From contig JBEKHH010000014.1 in assembly GCA_050012375.1 (NCBI GenBank), positions 30,615 to 94,614 on the forward strand: 64,000 bases of DNA, in the 5' to 3' direction. How positions within the stretch are numbered: the first letter of the stretch is position 1; each line of letters opens with the position of its first letter. This stretch comes from PALSA-1353 sp050012375. Its GTDB lineage: Bacteria; Planctomycetota; Phycisphaerae; Tepidisphaerales; Tepidisphaeraceae. The notes under the pieces were generated by a model. The model did no database searches. It was given only the letters and a program-made list of their open reading frames with translations, and was not told where the DNA came from. Below are positions 27,251 through 34,975 of the stretch, in pieces. The position numbers and the translations under genes were made by a program.

Positions 27251-28498
27251 ATGGTTGCTCGACGCAAGACGCGCAAAGTTGTCATCGGTGATGAGTCCCA
27301 TGGTTTCGTCGGCATCGGCGGCGACGCGCCGGTGTCCGTCCAAACCATGACCTCCGGATATACCTGGGAAATCGATAAATGCGTGGCGGAGATCAACAAG
27401 ATGGCGGCAGCCGGCGCGGATATTGTCCGCGTGGCCGTGCCGGAACGAAAAGACACGTCCGCTCTGAAGGAAATCCTGCCGCGCGTGAGCGTCCCCATCG
27501 TCGCGGATGTGCATTTCCATTTTCAGAGGGCCCTGGAAGCCATCGAAGCCGGCATCCACAAGATCCGCCTCAACCCCGGCAACATCAACGACCGCCAGCA
27601 GGTCAAGGACGTCATTCAGGCGTGCAAGGCGAAGAAAATCCCCATCCGCGTCGGCGTCAATGAAGGCTCCATCATCGAGCGCAGAGACAAGCAAAAGCGC
27701 ATGAAGGAACTGGGCGGCGTCTTTTCCAACAATAAGAACGGCCATCTGTTGGCGATCATGGTCGCCAAGCTCGAAGAATATCTGGACATCTTCCATGAAG
27801 AAGATTTCCACGACATCGTCATCAGCGCCAAGAGCATCGATCCGGAAGTGGTGATCGACGCCTATCGTGAAATCAGCCAGCGGTTCGATTATCCGCTGCA
27901 CCTGGGCGTGACCCACGCGGGGCCGAAGGAGACGGGAACGATTCGATCGGTCGTGCCGCTGGGACATCTGCTGTGCAGCGGGATCGGCGACACGATCCGC
28001 ATCAGTTATGCCAACGATCCGGTTTACGAAGTCGAAGACGGGCTGGAATTGTTATACGTCCTGGGCCTGCGAACGCGCGTGGGGGCGGAATTGATCGCCT
28101 GCCCGACCTGCGGCCGGATTCAGGTGGACCTGTTCAAACTCGTGCAGGACGTGCGGAAGCAATTGGCCAAGGAAATCACCGTGCCGATGAAGGTGGCGGT
28201 GATGGGCTGCGTCGTGAACGGCCCCGGCGAGTGTGAAGGGGCGGATATCGCGATCTTCGCCGGCGATCGCAAGGGAATCATCTACGTCCAGGGCGAGCGC
28301 GTTGCGAACGTCCCGGAGGAACAAATTCTCGAGCGGCTCCTGATCGAATGCCGGCAATTCGAGCAAAAGGTCAAGCGCGGCGAAGCGAAGCTCGGCGAGA
28401 AGAAGGTGGACATTCTGCCGCCGGACCCGATCGGCGACCTCGGCAGCGGCTGGGAGAAGATAGAGAAAGATCGGCGTTCTTTGCCGGTAGTGGGATGA
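27251..28498 (+). CDS. ispG: 4-hydroxy-3-methylbut-2-enyl diphosphate synthase
   Basis: A 415-residue iron-sulfur enzyme of the MEP isoprenoid pathway. The TIM-barrel part includes VSVQTMTSG, ADIVRVAVP and KIRLNPGNI. The [4Fe-4S] ligands are Cys284 and Cys287 (CPTCGR) and Cys320 (GCVVNGPGE), with the Glu of NGPGE as the usual fourth contact. It is the shorter bacterial form without the inserted domain of plants and chlamydiae. The frame is open further upstream, but the ATG at 27251 has GGAG 5 nt before it and starts where the family does. A good promoter lies 35 nt upstream. Followed at 34 bp by two small same-strand genes. Confidence 0.97.
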   Translation: MVARRKTRKVVIGDESHGFVGIGGDAPVSVQTMTSGYTWEIDKCVAEINKMAAAGADIVRVAVPERKDTSALKEILPRVSVPIVADVHFHFQRALEAIEAGIHKIRLNPGNINDRQQVKDVIQACKAKKIPIRVGVNEGSIIERRDKQKRMKELGGVFSNNKNGHLLAIMVAKLEEYLDIFHEEDFHDIVISAKSIDPEVVIDAYREISQRFDYPLHLGVTHAGPKETGTIRSVVPLGHLLCSGIGDTIRISYANDPVYEVEDGLELLYVLGLRTRVGAELIACPTCGRIQVDLFKLVQDVRKQLAKEITVPMKVAVMGCVVNGPGECEGADIAIFAGDRKGIIYVQGERVANVPEEQILERLLIECRQFEQKVKRGEAKLGEKKVDILPPDPIGDLGSGWEKIEKDRRSLPVVG

Positions 28499-28532
28499 AG
28501 CCGCGGTATTTGGAATCTTTTGGATAAGGGGC

Positions 28533-28787
28533 ATGGAACCGACTTCCGAGTTGATTGACGCCCTCTATCGGGAGAAGGTTTTGCGCGCCCGGCGAATGAC
28601 GCTTCAGAAGCGCGTGGAAGTTGGGGCCGCGTTGTCGGATATCGGCCGACAGATGATGCGCGACGCGATTCGGCGAGAGAATCCCTCGGCCTCGGAAGAA
28701 GAAGTTCGTCAATTGATGCGCCGTCGGCTTGAGCTGAAACGAAAACTGGACGACACCCCGTTGCCTGAATCGGGCAGTTTGAAATAG
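28533..28787 (+). CDS. Small conserved-looking protein, unknown function
   Basis: An 84-residue, highly charged helical protein: LIDALYREKVLRARRM at the N-terminus, then an Arg/Met-rich stretch and EEVRQLMRRRLELKRKL. The pattern LI..LY...V.RAR.M is one I associate with small planctomycete proteins of unknown role, often next to nucleotidyltransferase-like or toxin-like genes, though none is here. Spacing to ispG (34 bp) and to the next gene (8 bp) suggests one transcript. No membrane segment or signal. Confidence 0.65.
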   Translation: MEPTSELIDALYREKVLRARRMTLQKRVEVGAALSDIGRQMMRDAIRRENPSASEEEVRQLMRRRLELKRKLDDTPLPESGSLK

Positions 28788-28795
28788 GAGCGACA

Positions 28796-29050
28796 ATGAA
28801 ACTCATTTTGCACCTCGTGGTTTTCCTGGCCGGCGCCGGCCTGGGCATTTGGTGGGGCGTGAATCATCCCGCCGAGGCACAAAACATCTCGGCCCAAGAG
28901 CAGGCTGCTATATCGAAGGGAAAGATTGAGATAATGACTAAACTGCTCGGCCGCGACGCCGTCAAACCCGAAAGCACCGCCGAATTCAAGCAAATGCTGA
29001 GCGACGAGCAGCAGAAGCTCCAGGACGCCAAATCGAAGCTGGGGAACTGA
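28796..29050 (+). CDS. Small membrane-anchored protein
   Basis: An 84-residue protein with one N-terminal hydrophobic helix (about 4-22) containing several Gly residues, followed by a hydrophilic helical tail that could form a short coiled coil (SDEQQKLQDAKSKL). No cysteine for lipid attachment. GGAGCGAC precedes the ATG. It starts 8 bp after the previous small gene, so the two are probably co-expressed with ispG. Function unknown. Confidence 0.6.
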   Translation: MKLILHLVVFLAGAGLGIWWGVNHPAEAQNISAQEQAAISKGKIEIMTKLLGRDAVKPESTAEFKQMLSDEQQKLQDAKSKLGN

Positions 29051-29189
29051 TCGGCCGGGACGAAGAAGCTCCCAAACACGACCCGCCCTTGTGGGTTTAT
29101 AGATCCTTCAACAAATACTCACACTTTGCTAATGGCGCGCGCCGCGAAAAATGGTATTTTCGCAGACCCTAACCAAAGGAGTTCATCCC

Positions 29190-29573
29190 ATGAGCAGCAC
29201 AATGGAAGTCGGAAAAAAGCTGGTCGATCTTTGCCGCAAGGGCAACGCGACGGAAGCGATGGAAACTCTTTACGATCCCAAGATCGTCAGCATCGAGGCG
29301 CACGGGGGCCCTTCGATGCCGCAGCGGATGGAAGGTTTGGCGGCTATCAAGGGAAAGGCCGAGGGGTTTGAAAAGAACCACCAAATCCACAAAGCCGAAG
29401 TGGCCGGTCCCTGGCCGCACGGAGATCGATTCATCGTGCGCTTCACCTACGAGGTCACGCCGAAATCCGGCCCCATGGCGGGAAAGCGAATAACCATGGA
29501 CGAAGCCGCACTATATAAAGTGAAGAATGGAAAGATTGTTCAGGAAGAATTCTTCTACGACATGGGCGGATGA
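29190..29573 (+). CDS. SnoaL/NTF2-like protein
   Basis: A 127-residue protein with the cone-shaped alpha+beta fold of the SnoaL-like/NTF2 group: an N-terminal helix (VGKKLVDLCRKGN), LYDPKIVSIEAHG, then strands ending in RFTYEVTPKSG, KRITMDEAALYKVKNGKIVQEEFFYDM. This fold is used by isomerases, hydrolases and ligand-binding proteins, so function cannot be inferred. The start at 29190 follows AAAGGAG by 8 nt; an in-frame ATG upstream at 29151 has no SD. Followed directly by the palindromic element at 29578. Confidence 0.8.
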   Translation: MSSTMEVGKKLVDLCRKGNATEAMETLYDPKIVSIEAHGGPSMPQRMEGLAAIKGKAEGFEKNHQIHKAEVAGPWPHGDRFIVRFTYEVTPKSGPMAGKRITMDEAALYKVKNGKIVQEEFFYDMGG

Positions 29574-29577
29574 GGGG

Positions 29578-29709
29578 AAATCCGAAACCAGAAATCAGAA
29601 TGACGAATCAAGCCCGAATGACCAAAACCCGAAACGAAGGCCGTTTCAGTCATTCTCCCTTTCGGATTTGATTCGTCATTCTGGTTTCTGGTTTCGCACT
29701 TTCGGATTT
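29578..29709. repeat. Long imperfect palindrome (intergenic repeat element)
   Basis: Two arms of about 35-60 bp. A 16-bp perfect core, CAGAATGACGAATCAA at 29596-29611, pairs with 29668-29683, and further matching blocks (AAATCCGAAA, AAACCAGAAA) lie outside it. It starts 4 bp after the SnoaL-like stop and ends just before the argC promoter. Similar GAATGACGAAT-rich palindromes are, from memory, common between planctomycete genes. Confidence 0.75.
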
Positions 29710-29739
29710 TCTTCTCGTGCCTTGGCGCGGAAAATCCAT

Positions 29740-29745
29740 TATTCT
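29740..29745 (+). promoter_or_regulatory. -10 box directly before argC
   Basis: TATTCT ends 7 nt before the argC ATG and no SD is present. Confidence 0.45.
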
Positions 29746-29752
29746 TTCCGCC

Positions 29753-30730
29753 ATGTCCATTCGAGTCGGCATCGCGGGCGTCAGCGGGTACGGCGGCGGA
29801 GAGTTGCTGCGCCTGTGCGCGGGGCATCCGGCTTTCGATGTCGTCTATGCGGCCGGTGAATCGTCGGCGGGACAAAAACTCGTCGAGCGGTTCCCGGGGA
29901 TGCCGCCAAAGCTGGCGGAACTGGTTATTCAGAAATGGGAGCCGGCGGCGCTGCCGAAGCTTGATCTGCTGTTCGCTTCGTTGCCGACGGGTCAGTCGCG
30001 GGCGGCGCTGGCGAGCGTGCCAAAGGGCGTGAAGATCGTCGATGTCGGTGGGGATCATCGGTATGTGGAGGGATGGACGTACGGGCTGGCGGATGTGTGG
30101 CCGGAGAAGATTCGCTCGGCCACGCGGGTGGCGAATCCGGGCTGTTATGCGTCGGCGGCGCTGGCGGCGATCGTGCCGCTGGTGGCGGGGAAGATGGTGA
30201 ATCTTCAATCGGCGATCATCATCGACGGCAAGACCGGCGTCAGCGGGGCCGGGCGCGGAGGGTTGGATTCCAAGTTCGGGTACGGCGAGGTGAATGAGGA
30301 TACGTCGGCCTATGGATTGGTGAACCACCCGCACGTGCCGGAGATCACGGCGACGGCGAATCAAATGTCGAAGGGGATTGGGGCGAACATTGTTTTCGCG
30401 GCGCATTTGATTCCGATGACGCGGGGAATTCTGACGACGTGCTATCTGGCGGGCAATGCGACGGCGGAGCAATGCCTGGCGGCGGCGCGGAAGTTCTACA
30501 CGGGCCGGCCGTTCGTGCGCATCGTGGATCAGCCGCCGCATACCAAATGGGCGACGGGATCGAACCTGGTGTTTGTTTCCTACGCCTCGCCCGGCGCGGG
30601 AACGATCATTGCGCTGGGTGCGATCGACAATCTCGGCAAAGGCGCGGCCGGGCAGGCGATGCAGAATGCGAACCTGATGTGCGGGCTGGCCGAGACGATG
30701 GGGCTGGAGGGCGTGCCGCTTTGGCCGTGA
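29753..30730 (+). CDS. argC: N-acetyl-gamma-glutamyl-phosphate reductase
   Basis: A 325-residue NADPH enzyme of arginine synthesis, reducing N-acetylglutamyl phosphate to the semialdehyde. The Rossmann motif is GIAGVSGYGGGELLR (residues 7-21). The active-site thiol is Cys131 in NPGCYAS. GKTGVSGAGR and the later HLIPMTRGI are further family signatures. Length is as usual for ArgC type 1 (about 340). The ATG at 29753 is chosen because the family starts there and TATTCT lies 7 nt upstream; no SD, so possibly leaderless. No argJ, argB or argD nearby. Flanked by an inverted-repeat element on each side. Confidence 0.95.
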   Translation: MSIRVGIAGVSGYGGGELLRLCAGHPAFDVVYAAGESSAGQKLVERFPGMPPKLAELVIQKWEPAALPKLDLLFASLPTGQSRAALASVPKGVKIVDVGGDHRYVEGWTYGLADVWPEKIRSATRVANPGCYASAALAAIVPLVAGKMVNLQSAIIIDGKTGVSGAGRGGLDSKFGYGEVNEDTSAYGLVNHPHVPEITATANQMSKGIGANIVFAAHLIPMTRGILTTCYLAGNATAEQCLAAARKFYTGRPFVRIVDQPPHTKWATGSNLVFVSYASPGAGTIIALGAIDNLGKGAAGQAMQNANLMCGLAETMGLEGVPLWP

Positions 30731-30744
30731 CTGGGGTGGGCGTG

Positions 30745-30865
30745 ACGCTTGTTCTTGGCTCCGCTTGCGGCAATTCCAATTGCCTATTGCCCATTGCCTA
30801 TTGAAAACCTGCACGTGTATTTCAATAGGCAATAGGCAATCGCTCCCCGAGCCAAGAACAAGCGT
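30745..30865. repeat. Nested inverted repeat after argC
   Basis: Outer arms of 17 bp are perfect: ACGCTTGTTCTTGGCTC (30745-30761) and its complement (30849-30865). Inner arms of 14 bp, ATTGCCTATTGAAA (30793-30806) and 30820-30833, are also perfect. The inner part is built from CAATAGGCAATAGG units. It could fold into a long hairpin and end argC transcription, but there is no classic T-run. The 215 bases from here to the next gene hold nothing I recognise. Confidence 0.8.
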
Positions 30866-31080
30866 GATCGCCAAGTCGCGGATCACGGCATCTTTTTCAC
30901 GCCGATAAAAATCCGGACGAGGGGCGTCGCGCAAAAGTCATAGCGCCGCAGGATTGCCTGAGACTTCATTATCGGACCAAACCAAAGCGACTTTATCACC
31001 GCAAATTTCTTATTTAGCTTCGCGCCACTTGAAGCGATATAGGCATCATAGACGGAATTCGCCCCCCAGAAGGACCCCGT

Positions 31081-33957
31081 ATGACTCGCGATGAACCGAC
31101 CACATTTCAGTTGAGTGTCAGCGGCATTACTGCCGGGCATTGGCAATACGCCCCGATCATTGGCAAACGCGTGCGACGTCGAAGTCCGGGGACAAAAGTG
31201 GCGATGGAGCAATTGGAATCGCGCGTGATGTTATCGGTCGTGACGGTCAACGCCGGCACGGTCCTCCAGGCGGTCGATGTCGGCGCGCTAGGCGTGAACC
31301 TGACGCGGTGGGATGGGACCCTGAGCACTACGCAGACGGCGCAGATGCTCGAAGCGGCGGGCTTGAATTTCTTCCGCATTGGGGGCGGCGGCGAAATGGA
31401 CAACGATGTGCATTTCAATGTGACCTACCAGTGGCAGGATCCCTTGCCGGCCATGGCGCAGGTGGTCCAATCGGTCGGCGGCACGGGCTTGGTGACCCTC
31501 GACTATGGGTCGGGAAGTCCGCAGGAAGCGGCGGCGGAAGTGGCCTACCTGGACGGCTCGCCCGCCGATACCACGGTGATCGGCAACGGAGAGGAATACA
31601 ACACCACCAGCAGTACGTGGGTGCAGGTGAATTGGCAGACCGTGGGCTATTGGGCCAGCCTCCGCGCGGCTACCCCGCTGGGTACGGATGACGGGTATAA
31701 CTTTCTGCGCATTGGCCAAGCGGCGAGTTTTGGAATTAATTATTTCGAGGTCGGCAACGAAGAATACGGCAGTTGGGAAACCGACTACCACGGCTCGGGG
31801 GGTGATACCGGCGCGGCTCACGATCCTGCCACCTACGCCAGTTTCTGCAATACGTTCTATAACCTCGCCAAGGAGATCGACCCCAATATCTCCGTCGGCA
31901 TCGACTCCCCGGGCCCGGGCGGCGATGAGAACAACTGGCTGGGCAGTGTTCTTACGGATGGTCTGAACGCGGGATTCATCCCGGGATTCCTCTCTGATCA
32001 CGTGTACCCGCAGAACGGGGGAAGCGAGTGGGATTCATACCTGCTGAACGATAGCGTGACCGACACCACCCAAAACGCGGGGGACCCCACGGACTGGACA
32101 CAGCGTGCGGCGGATTACGAAACGGACCTGAAGAACGTTCTGGGGGCGACGAACGCCGCCAAGGTCCAGTTGTTCGTCACGGAGTTTAACTCCGTCAACG
32201 GCAGCCCTGGAAAGCAGACCACCAGCCTGGTGGGCGGCTTGTTCGTGGCGGAATCCATCGGCAACATGATCGAGAGCGGTTATTCCGGCATGATGTTCTG
32301 GGATCTGCGCAATGGCAACTGGCAGACGGGCGACAACAACTCCTCCAGCCTATACGGCTGGCGGGAAGGCGGTGACTTCGGGATGATCGGATCTGCCTGG
32401 ACTTCTGGAAGCGCCCCCGACACCGGCCCCTACATCGGCTATCCGACCTATTATGCCGAGGAATTGGCCTCGATGATGGTTCAAGCCGGCGGGAGCGTCG
32501 TTCAAGTCACCAGCGCTGATACGAACCTTTACGCTTACGGAGTTCTTGAGGCCAACGGCGATCTCGATCTGATGGTCATCAATGCGGACCCCAATTCCGC
32601 ACACACCGACCAATTCAACGTCACCGGATTCGTAGCCAACGGGCAAGTCGAAGTGTGGCAGTATGGGGAGACCCAGGATACCGCTCAGGAAAATTCCGGC
32701 ACCGGCGCTTCTTCGCTCGCCAATTCCACCGGCAGCGTCACGGTCACCAACCACGACTTCAGCTATTCATTCCCGCAGTATTCGATGACGGTCCTGCAAC
32801 TGTCGTCCATAGCCAAGCCGACGATCGCCCAGGCGGCGGCGGCCGCGCCCAATCCGGTGACCGGCACGACGGCCAACTTGAGCGTGCTGGGGTCGGAGAG
32901 CGGCACGGACGCCGGTTTGAACTATACGTGGTCAGTGACGGCCGCTCCCAGCGGCGCCGCGACGCCCACTTTCAGCGCCAATGGAACCAACGCCGCCAAG
33001 AATACCACCGCGACGTTCTTCGCGGCCGGCCACTACACGTTCCTGGCGACGATCACCGACACCAACGCCCAGAGCGTCACCAGCAGCGTAAACGTCACCG
33101 TGAATCAAACGGTCACGACTGCTTTGGTCAGCCCGGCCTCGGCGGCGGTCGGCGAAGAAGGCACTAAACAATTCAGCGCCCTGGCCTACGACCAGTTCGG
33201 CGTAGTGCTGGCGACACAGCCGGCGTTCACCTGGAGCGTGGAAAACGGCGGAGGCTTGATCTCTTCCACCGGTTTATACGTTGCCCCTGATGCCACGGGC
33301 GCGGCGACCGTAATGGCTGCCTCGGGCTCCGTCAGCAACACCGCCACGGTAATCATTAGCAATCTCGCGGCGTCGCAGTTGGCGATCATCGAACAGCCCA
33401 TGGGAACCTTTACGAACGACCCCTTCCTGGTGACGGTCCAAGTTGACGATGCTTTCAACGATATCGTTTTCACGGACCACTCGAACGTGACGTTGAGCGT
33501 TGCCACCGGCCCAACCGGCGGCACTCTCGTCGGCGCGGTCACCGTCGCGGCGGTCAATGGCATGGCCACGTTCAGCGATGTTGCCGTCACCCAATGGGGC
33601 AACTACACGTTGCTGGCCTCCGACGGCTCGCTGACCACCGATACCTCGTGGAATATTTCGGCCATTCCCATGCCGCCGGCGCGAACCCTGATGGGCGGCA
33701 TTCCCATCAGCCCGCAAATGATGGTGTTCCAGGACCGGCGTTTGTTCGGCGGCGTGAATCCGACGACTTTCCTTGGATACACGTCCCCGAACCAGGACAC
33801 GCTGGTGTTGCATGTCACCGCCTCACCGGGCGCCGAGCCGGCTTTCGCCGCGGTCGGATCGCTTCCAGATCTGTTGACGCTTGGCCCAAGCAGCGGAGGC
33901 GACGGCTCGGGACAACCCACCGACAACCTGGCTACGGCCGACGATATCTTGAAATAG
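31081..33957 (+). CDS. LEPR-XLL secreted clan GH-A glycosidase with Ig-like tail
   Basis: A 958-residue exported protein. Its N-terminus has no ordinary signal peptide; instead a basic stretch (KRVRRRSPG) precedes LESRVMLS (45-52), the LEPR-XLL motif that marks many large planctomycete surface proteins. Residues about 60-590 form a glycosidase barrel: FRIGGGGEMDN, then EVGNEEYG with probable acid/base Glu227, and VTEFNS with probable nucleophile Glu368. Spacing and motifs fit GH51/GH39-like alpha-L-arabinofuranosidases or related enzymes. Residues about 595-850 resemble two or three PKD/Ig-like domains, and the last 100 residues are a Gly/Ser-rich tail. AAGGA lies 7 nt before the ATG. It probably acts on arabinose- or xylose-bearing polysaccharide outside the cytoplasm; exact substrate is open. 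Confidence 0.82.
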   Translation: MTRDEPTTFQLSVSGITAGHWQYAPIIGKRVRRRSPGTKVAMEQLESRVMLSVVTVNAGTVLQAVDVGALGVNLTRWDGTLSTTQTAQMLEAAGLNFFRIGGGGEMDNDVHFNVTYQWQDPLPAMAQVVQSVGGTGLVTLDYGSGSPQEAAAEVAYLDGSPADTTVIGNGEEYNTTSSTWVQVNWQTVGYWASLRAATPLGTDDGYNFLRIGQAASFGINYFEVGNEEYGSWETDYHGSGGDTGAAHDPATYASFCNTFYNLAKEIDPNISVGIDSPGPGGDENNWLGSVLTDGLNAGFIPGFLSDHVYPQNGGSEWDSYLLNDSVTDTTQNAGDPTDWTQRAADYETDLKNVLGATNAAKVQLFVTEFNSVNGSPGKQTTSLVGGLFVAESIGNMIESGYSGMMFWDLRNGNWQTGDNNSSSLYGWREGGDFGMIGSAWTSGSAPDTGPYIGYPTYYAEELASMMVQAGGSVVQVTSADTNLYAYGVLEANGDLDLMVINADPNSAHTDQFNVTGFVANGQVEVWQYGETQDTAQENSGTGASSLANSTGSVTVTNHDFSYSFPQYSMTVLQLSSIAKPTIAQAAAAAPNPVTGTTANLSVLGSESGTDAGLNYTWSVTAAPSGAATPTFSANGTNAAKNTTATFFAAGHYTFLATITDTNAQSVTSSVNVTVNQTVTTALVSPASAAVGEEGTKQFSALAYDQFGVVLATQPAFTWSVENGGGLISSTGLYVAPDATGAATVMAASGSVSNTATVIISNLAASQLAIIEQPMGTFTNDPFLVTVQVDDAFNDIVFTDHSNVTLSVATGPTGGTLVGAVTVAAVNGMATFSDVAVTQWGNYTLLASDGSLTTDTSWNISAIPMPPARTLMGGIPISPQMMVFQDRRLFGGVNPTTFLGYTSPNQDTLVLHVTASPGAEPAFAAVGSLPDLLTLGPSSGGDGSGQPTDNLATADDILK

Positions 33958-33987
33958 CCGCGGTTTTGAATTTGAAGATTGCACGAA

Positions 33988-34012
33988 AGAGGGACTCTCA
34001 CCGAGTCCCTCT
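33988..34012. terminator. Hairpin between convergent genes, probable terminator
   Basis: AGAGGGACTC, 5-nt loop, GAGTCCCTCT: a perfect 10-bp stem between the ends of the LEPR-XLL gene and the dedA-like gene. T-rich stretches on each strand are short and interrupted, so it may serve both directions weakly. Confidence 0.7.
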
Positions 34013-34048
34013 GTTCATTGGGCGTTTTCATCCGCGACCGGCAGCGGC

Positions 34049-34702
34049 TCAAATTGGCGCGCTGCGCGTCCGGCCCTGGAGAGCGTGAATGGCGACCGGG
34101 ATCAGGGAGATGACCACGATGGCCATCACCACAAACTGGAAATGGTTGCGGACGATCTCGATTTGATTGAAGTAATATCCGGCGAGGGAAAGCGTCACGA
34201 CCCAGAGAATGCCGCCGCTGATGCTGAAGCCGATGAAGCGTGCGAAGGGCATCTGCCCGATGCCGGCGACCAGCGGAGCGAACGTGCGAATGATGGGAAC
34301 GAATCGGGCCAGGATGATGGTTTTGCGGCCGTGCTTTTCGTAGAAGCGATGGGCCTCTTCCAAGTGCCGCTTGTTCAGCAGCCAGGACGATTCGCGGCTG
34401 AAGAGTTTGGGCCCGAGGCGGCGGCCGATGGAATAGTTCAGCACGTCGCCGCAGTTGGCGGCCAAACATAACAGGACGATCACCCCCGGCAGGCTGATCG
34501 GCGAGCCCACCGCCGCCGCCAGCGCCCCCACCGCGAACAGCAGGGAATCACCGGGGAGGAACGGCCATACGACCAGGCCGGTTTCGCAGAAAACGATGAC
34601 CGCAAGGAGGATGTAGACACCCACCTGATGGGCCGAGGCGTAGCTGTTGAGGTGCCTGTCAAGATGGAGAAATAGATCCAGGACGTCGTGCAGCAACGGC
34701 AA
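34049..34702 (-). CDS. DedA-family membrane protein
   Basis: A 217-residue membrane protein of the DedA/VTT family, now linked to polyprenyl-phosphate and phospholipid scrambling. Motifs: FCETGLVVWPFLPGDSLLF in the first half, GRRLGPK, and the amphipathic ARFVPIIRTFAPLVAGIGQM with the two Arg and Pro residues typical of the family. Five or so hydrophobic segments. The start as drawn is TTG with GGAAAG about 9 nt upstream; no ATG or GTG keeps the full first domain, so TTG is accepted. Convergent with the LEPR-XLL gene, divergent from clpC. A role in recycling lipid carriers would fit the several lipid-linked glycosyltransferases here, but that is inference. Confidence 0.9.
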   Translation of the reverse strand: MPLLHDVLDLFLHLDRHLNSYASAHQVGVYILLAVIVFCETGLVVWPFLPGDSLLFAVGALAAAVGSPISLPGVIVLLCLAANCGDVLNYSIGRRLGPKLFSRESSWLLNKRHLEEAHRFYEKHGRKTIILARFVPIIRTFAPLVAGIGQMPFARFIGFSISGGILWVVTLSLAGYYFNQIEIVRNHFQFVVMAIVVISLIPVAIHALQGRTRSAPI

Positions 34703-34838
34703 AGAAGCTTTCCTTGTAAAGGGCGATTCTGTTTATCGGCAAACCGAAGCCGTGATGCAAGCTTGGCCGAACCGATCCTCCGGCTTTATCGAACGTATTA
34801 TTCAAGCCGATATAACGATGTGGCGGCTTATGCATCGC

Positions 34839-34866
34839 TTGATTATGGGTGTTGCCCCCCTACAAT
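34839..34866 (+). promoter_or_regulatory. clpC promoter
   Basis: TTGATT at 34839-34844, 16-nt spacer, TACAAT at 34861-34866. Start predicted near 34873, leaving a leader of about 100 nt. No CIRCE or CtsR-type operator was recognised. Confidence 0.55.
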
Positions 34867-34975
34867 CGATGGCCTCCCCGGCGCGGCTGTTTATGGATAA
34901 CAACCGCTGCGCAATGCGTTTGAATTCTTGGTGAGGGGTCGGCACTCAACCCTGCCGGCCAAGCAGGAGATGGAC

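Noticed and set aside
29555..30934. A 459-codon minus-strand frame opposite argC
   Set aside because: It is argC read backwards joined to the flanking palindromes; parts of its translation are simply the repeat element.
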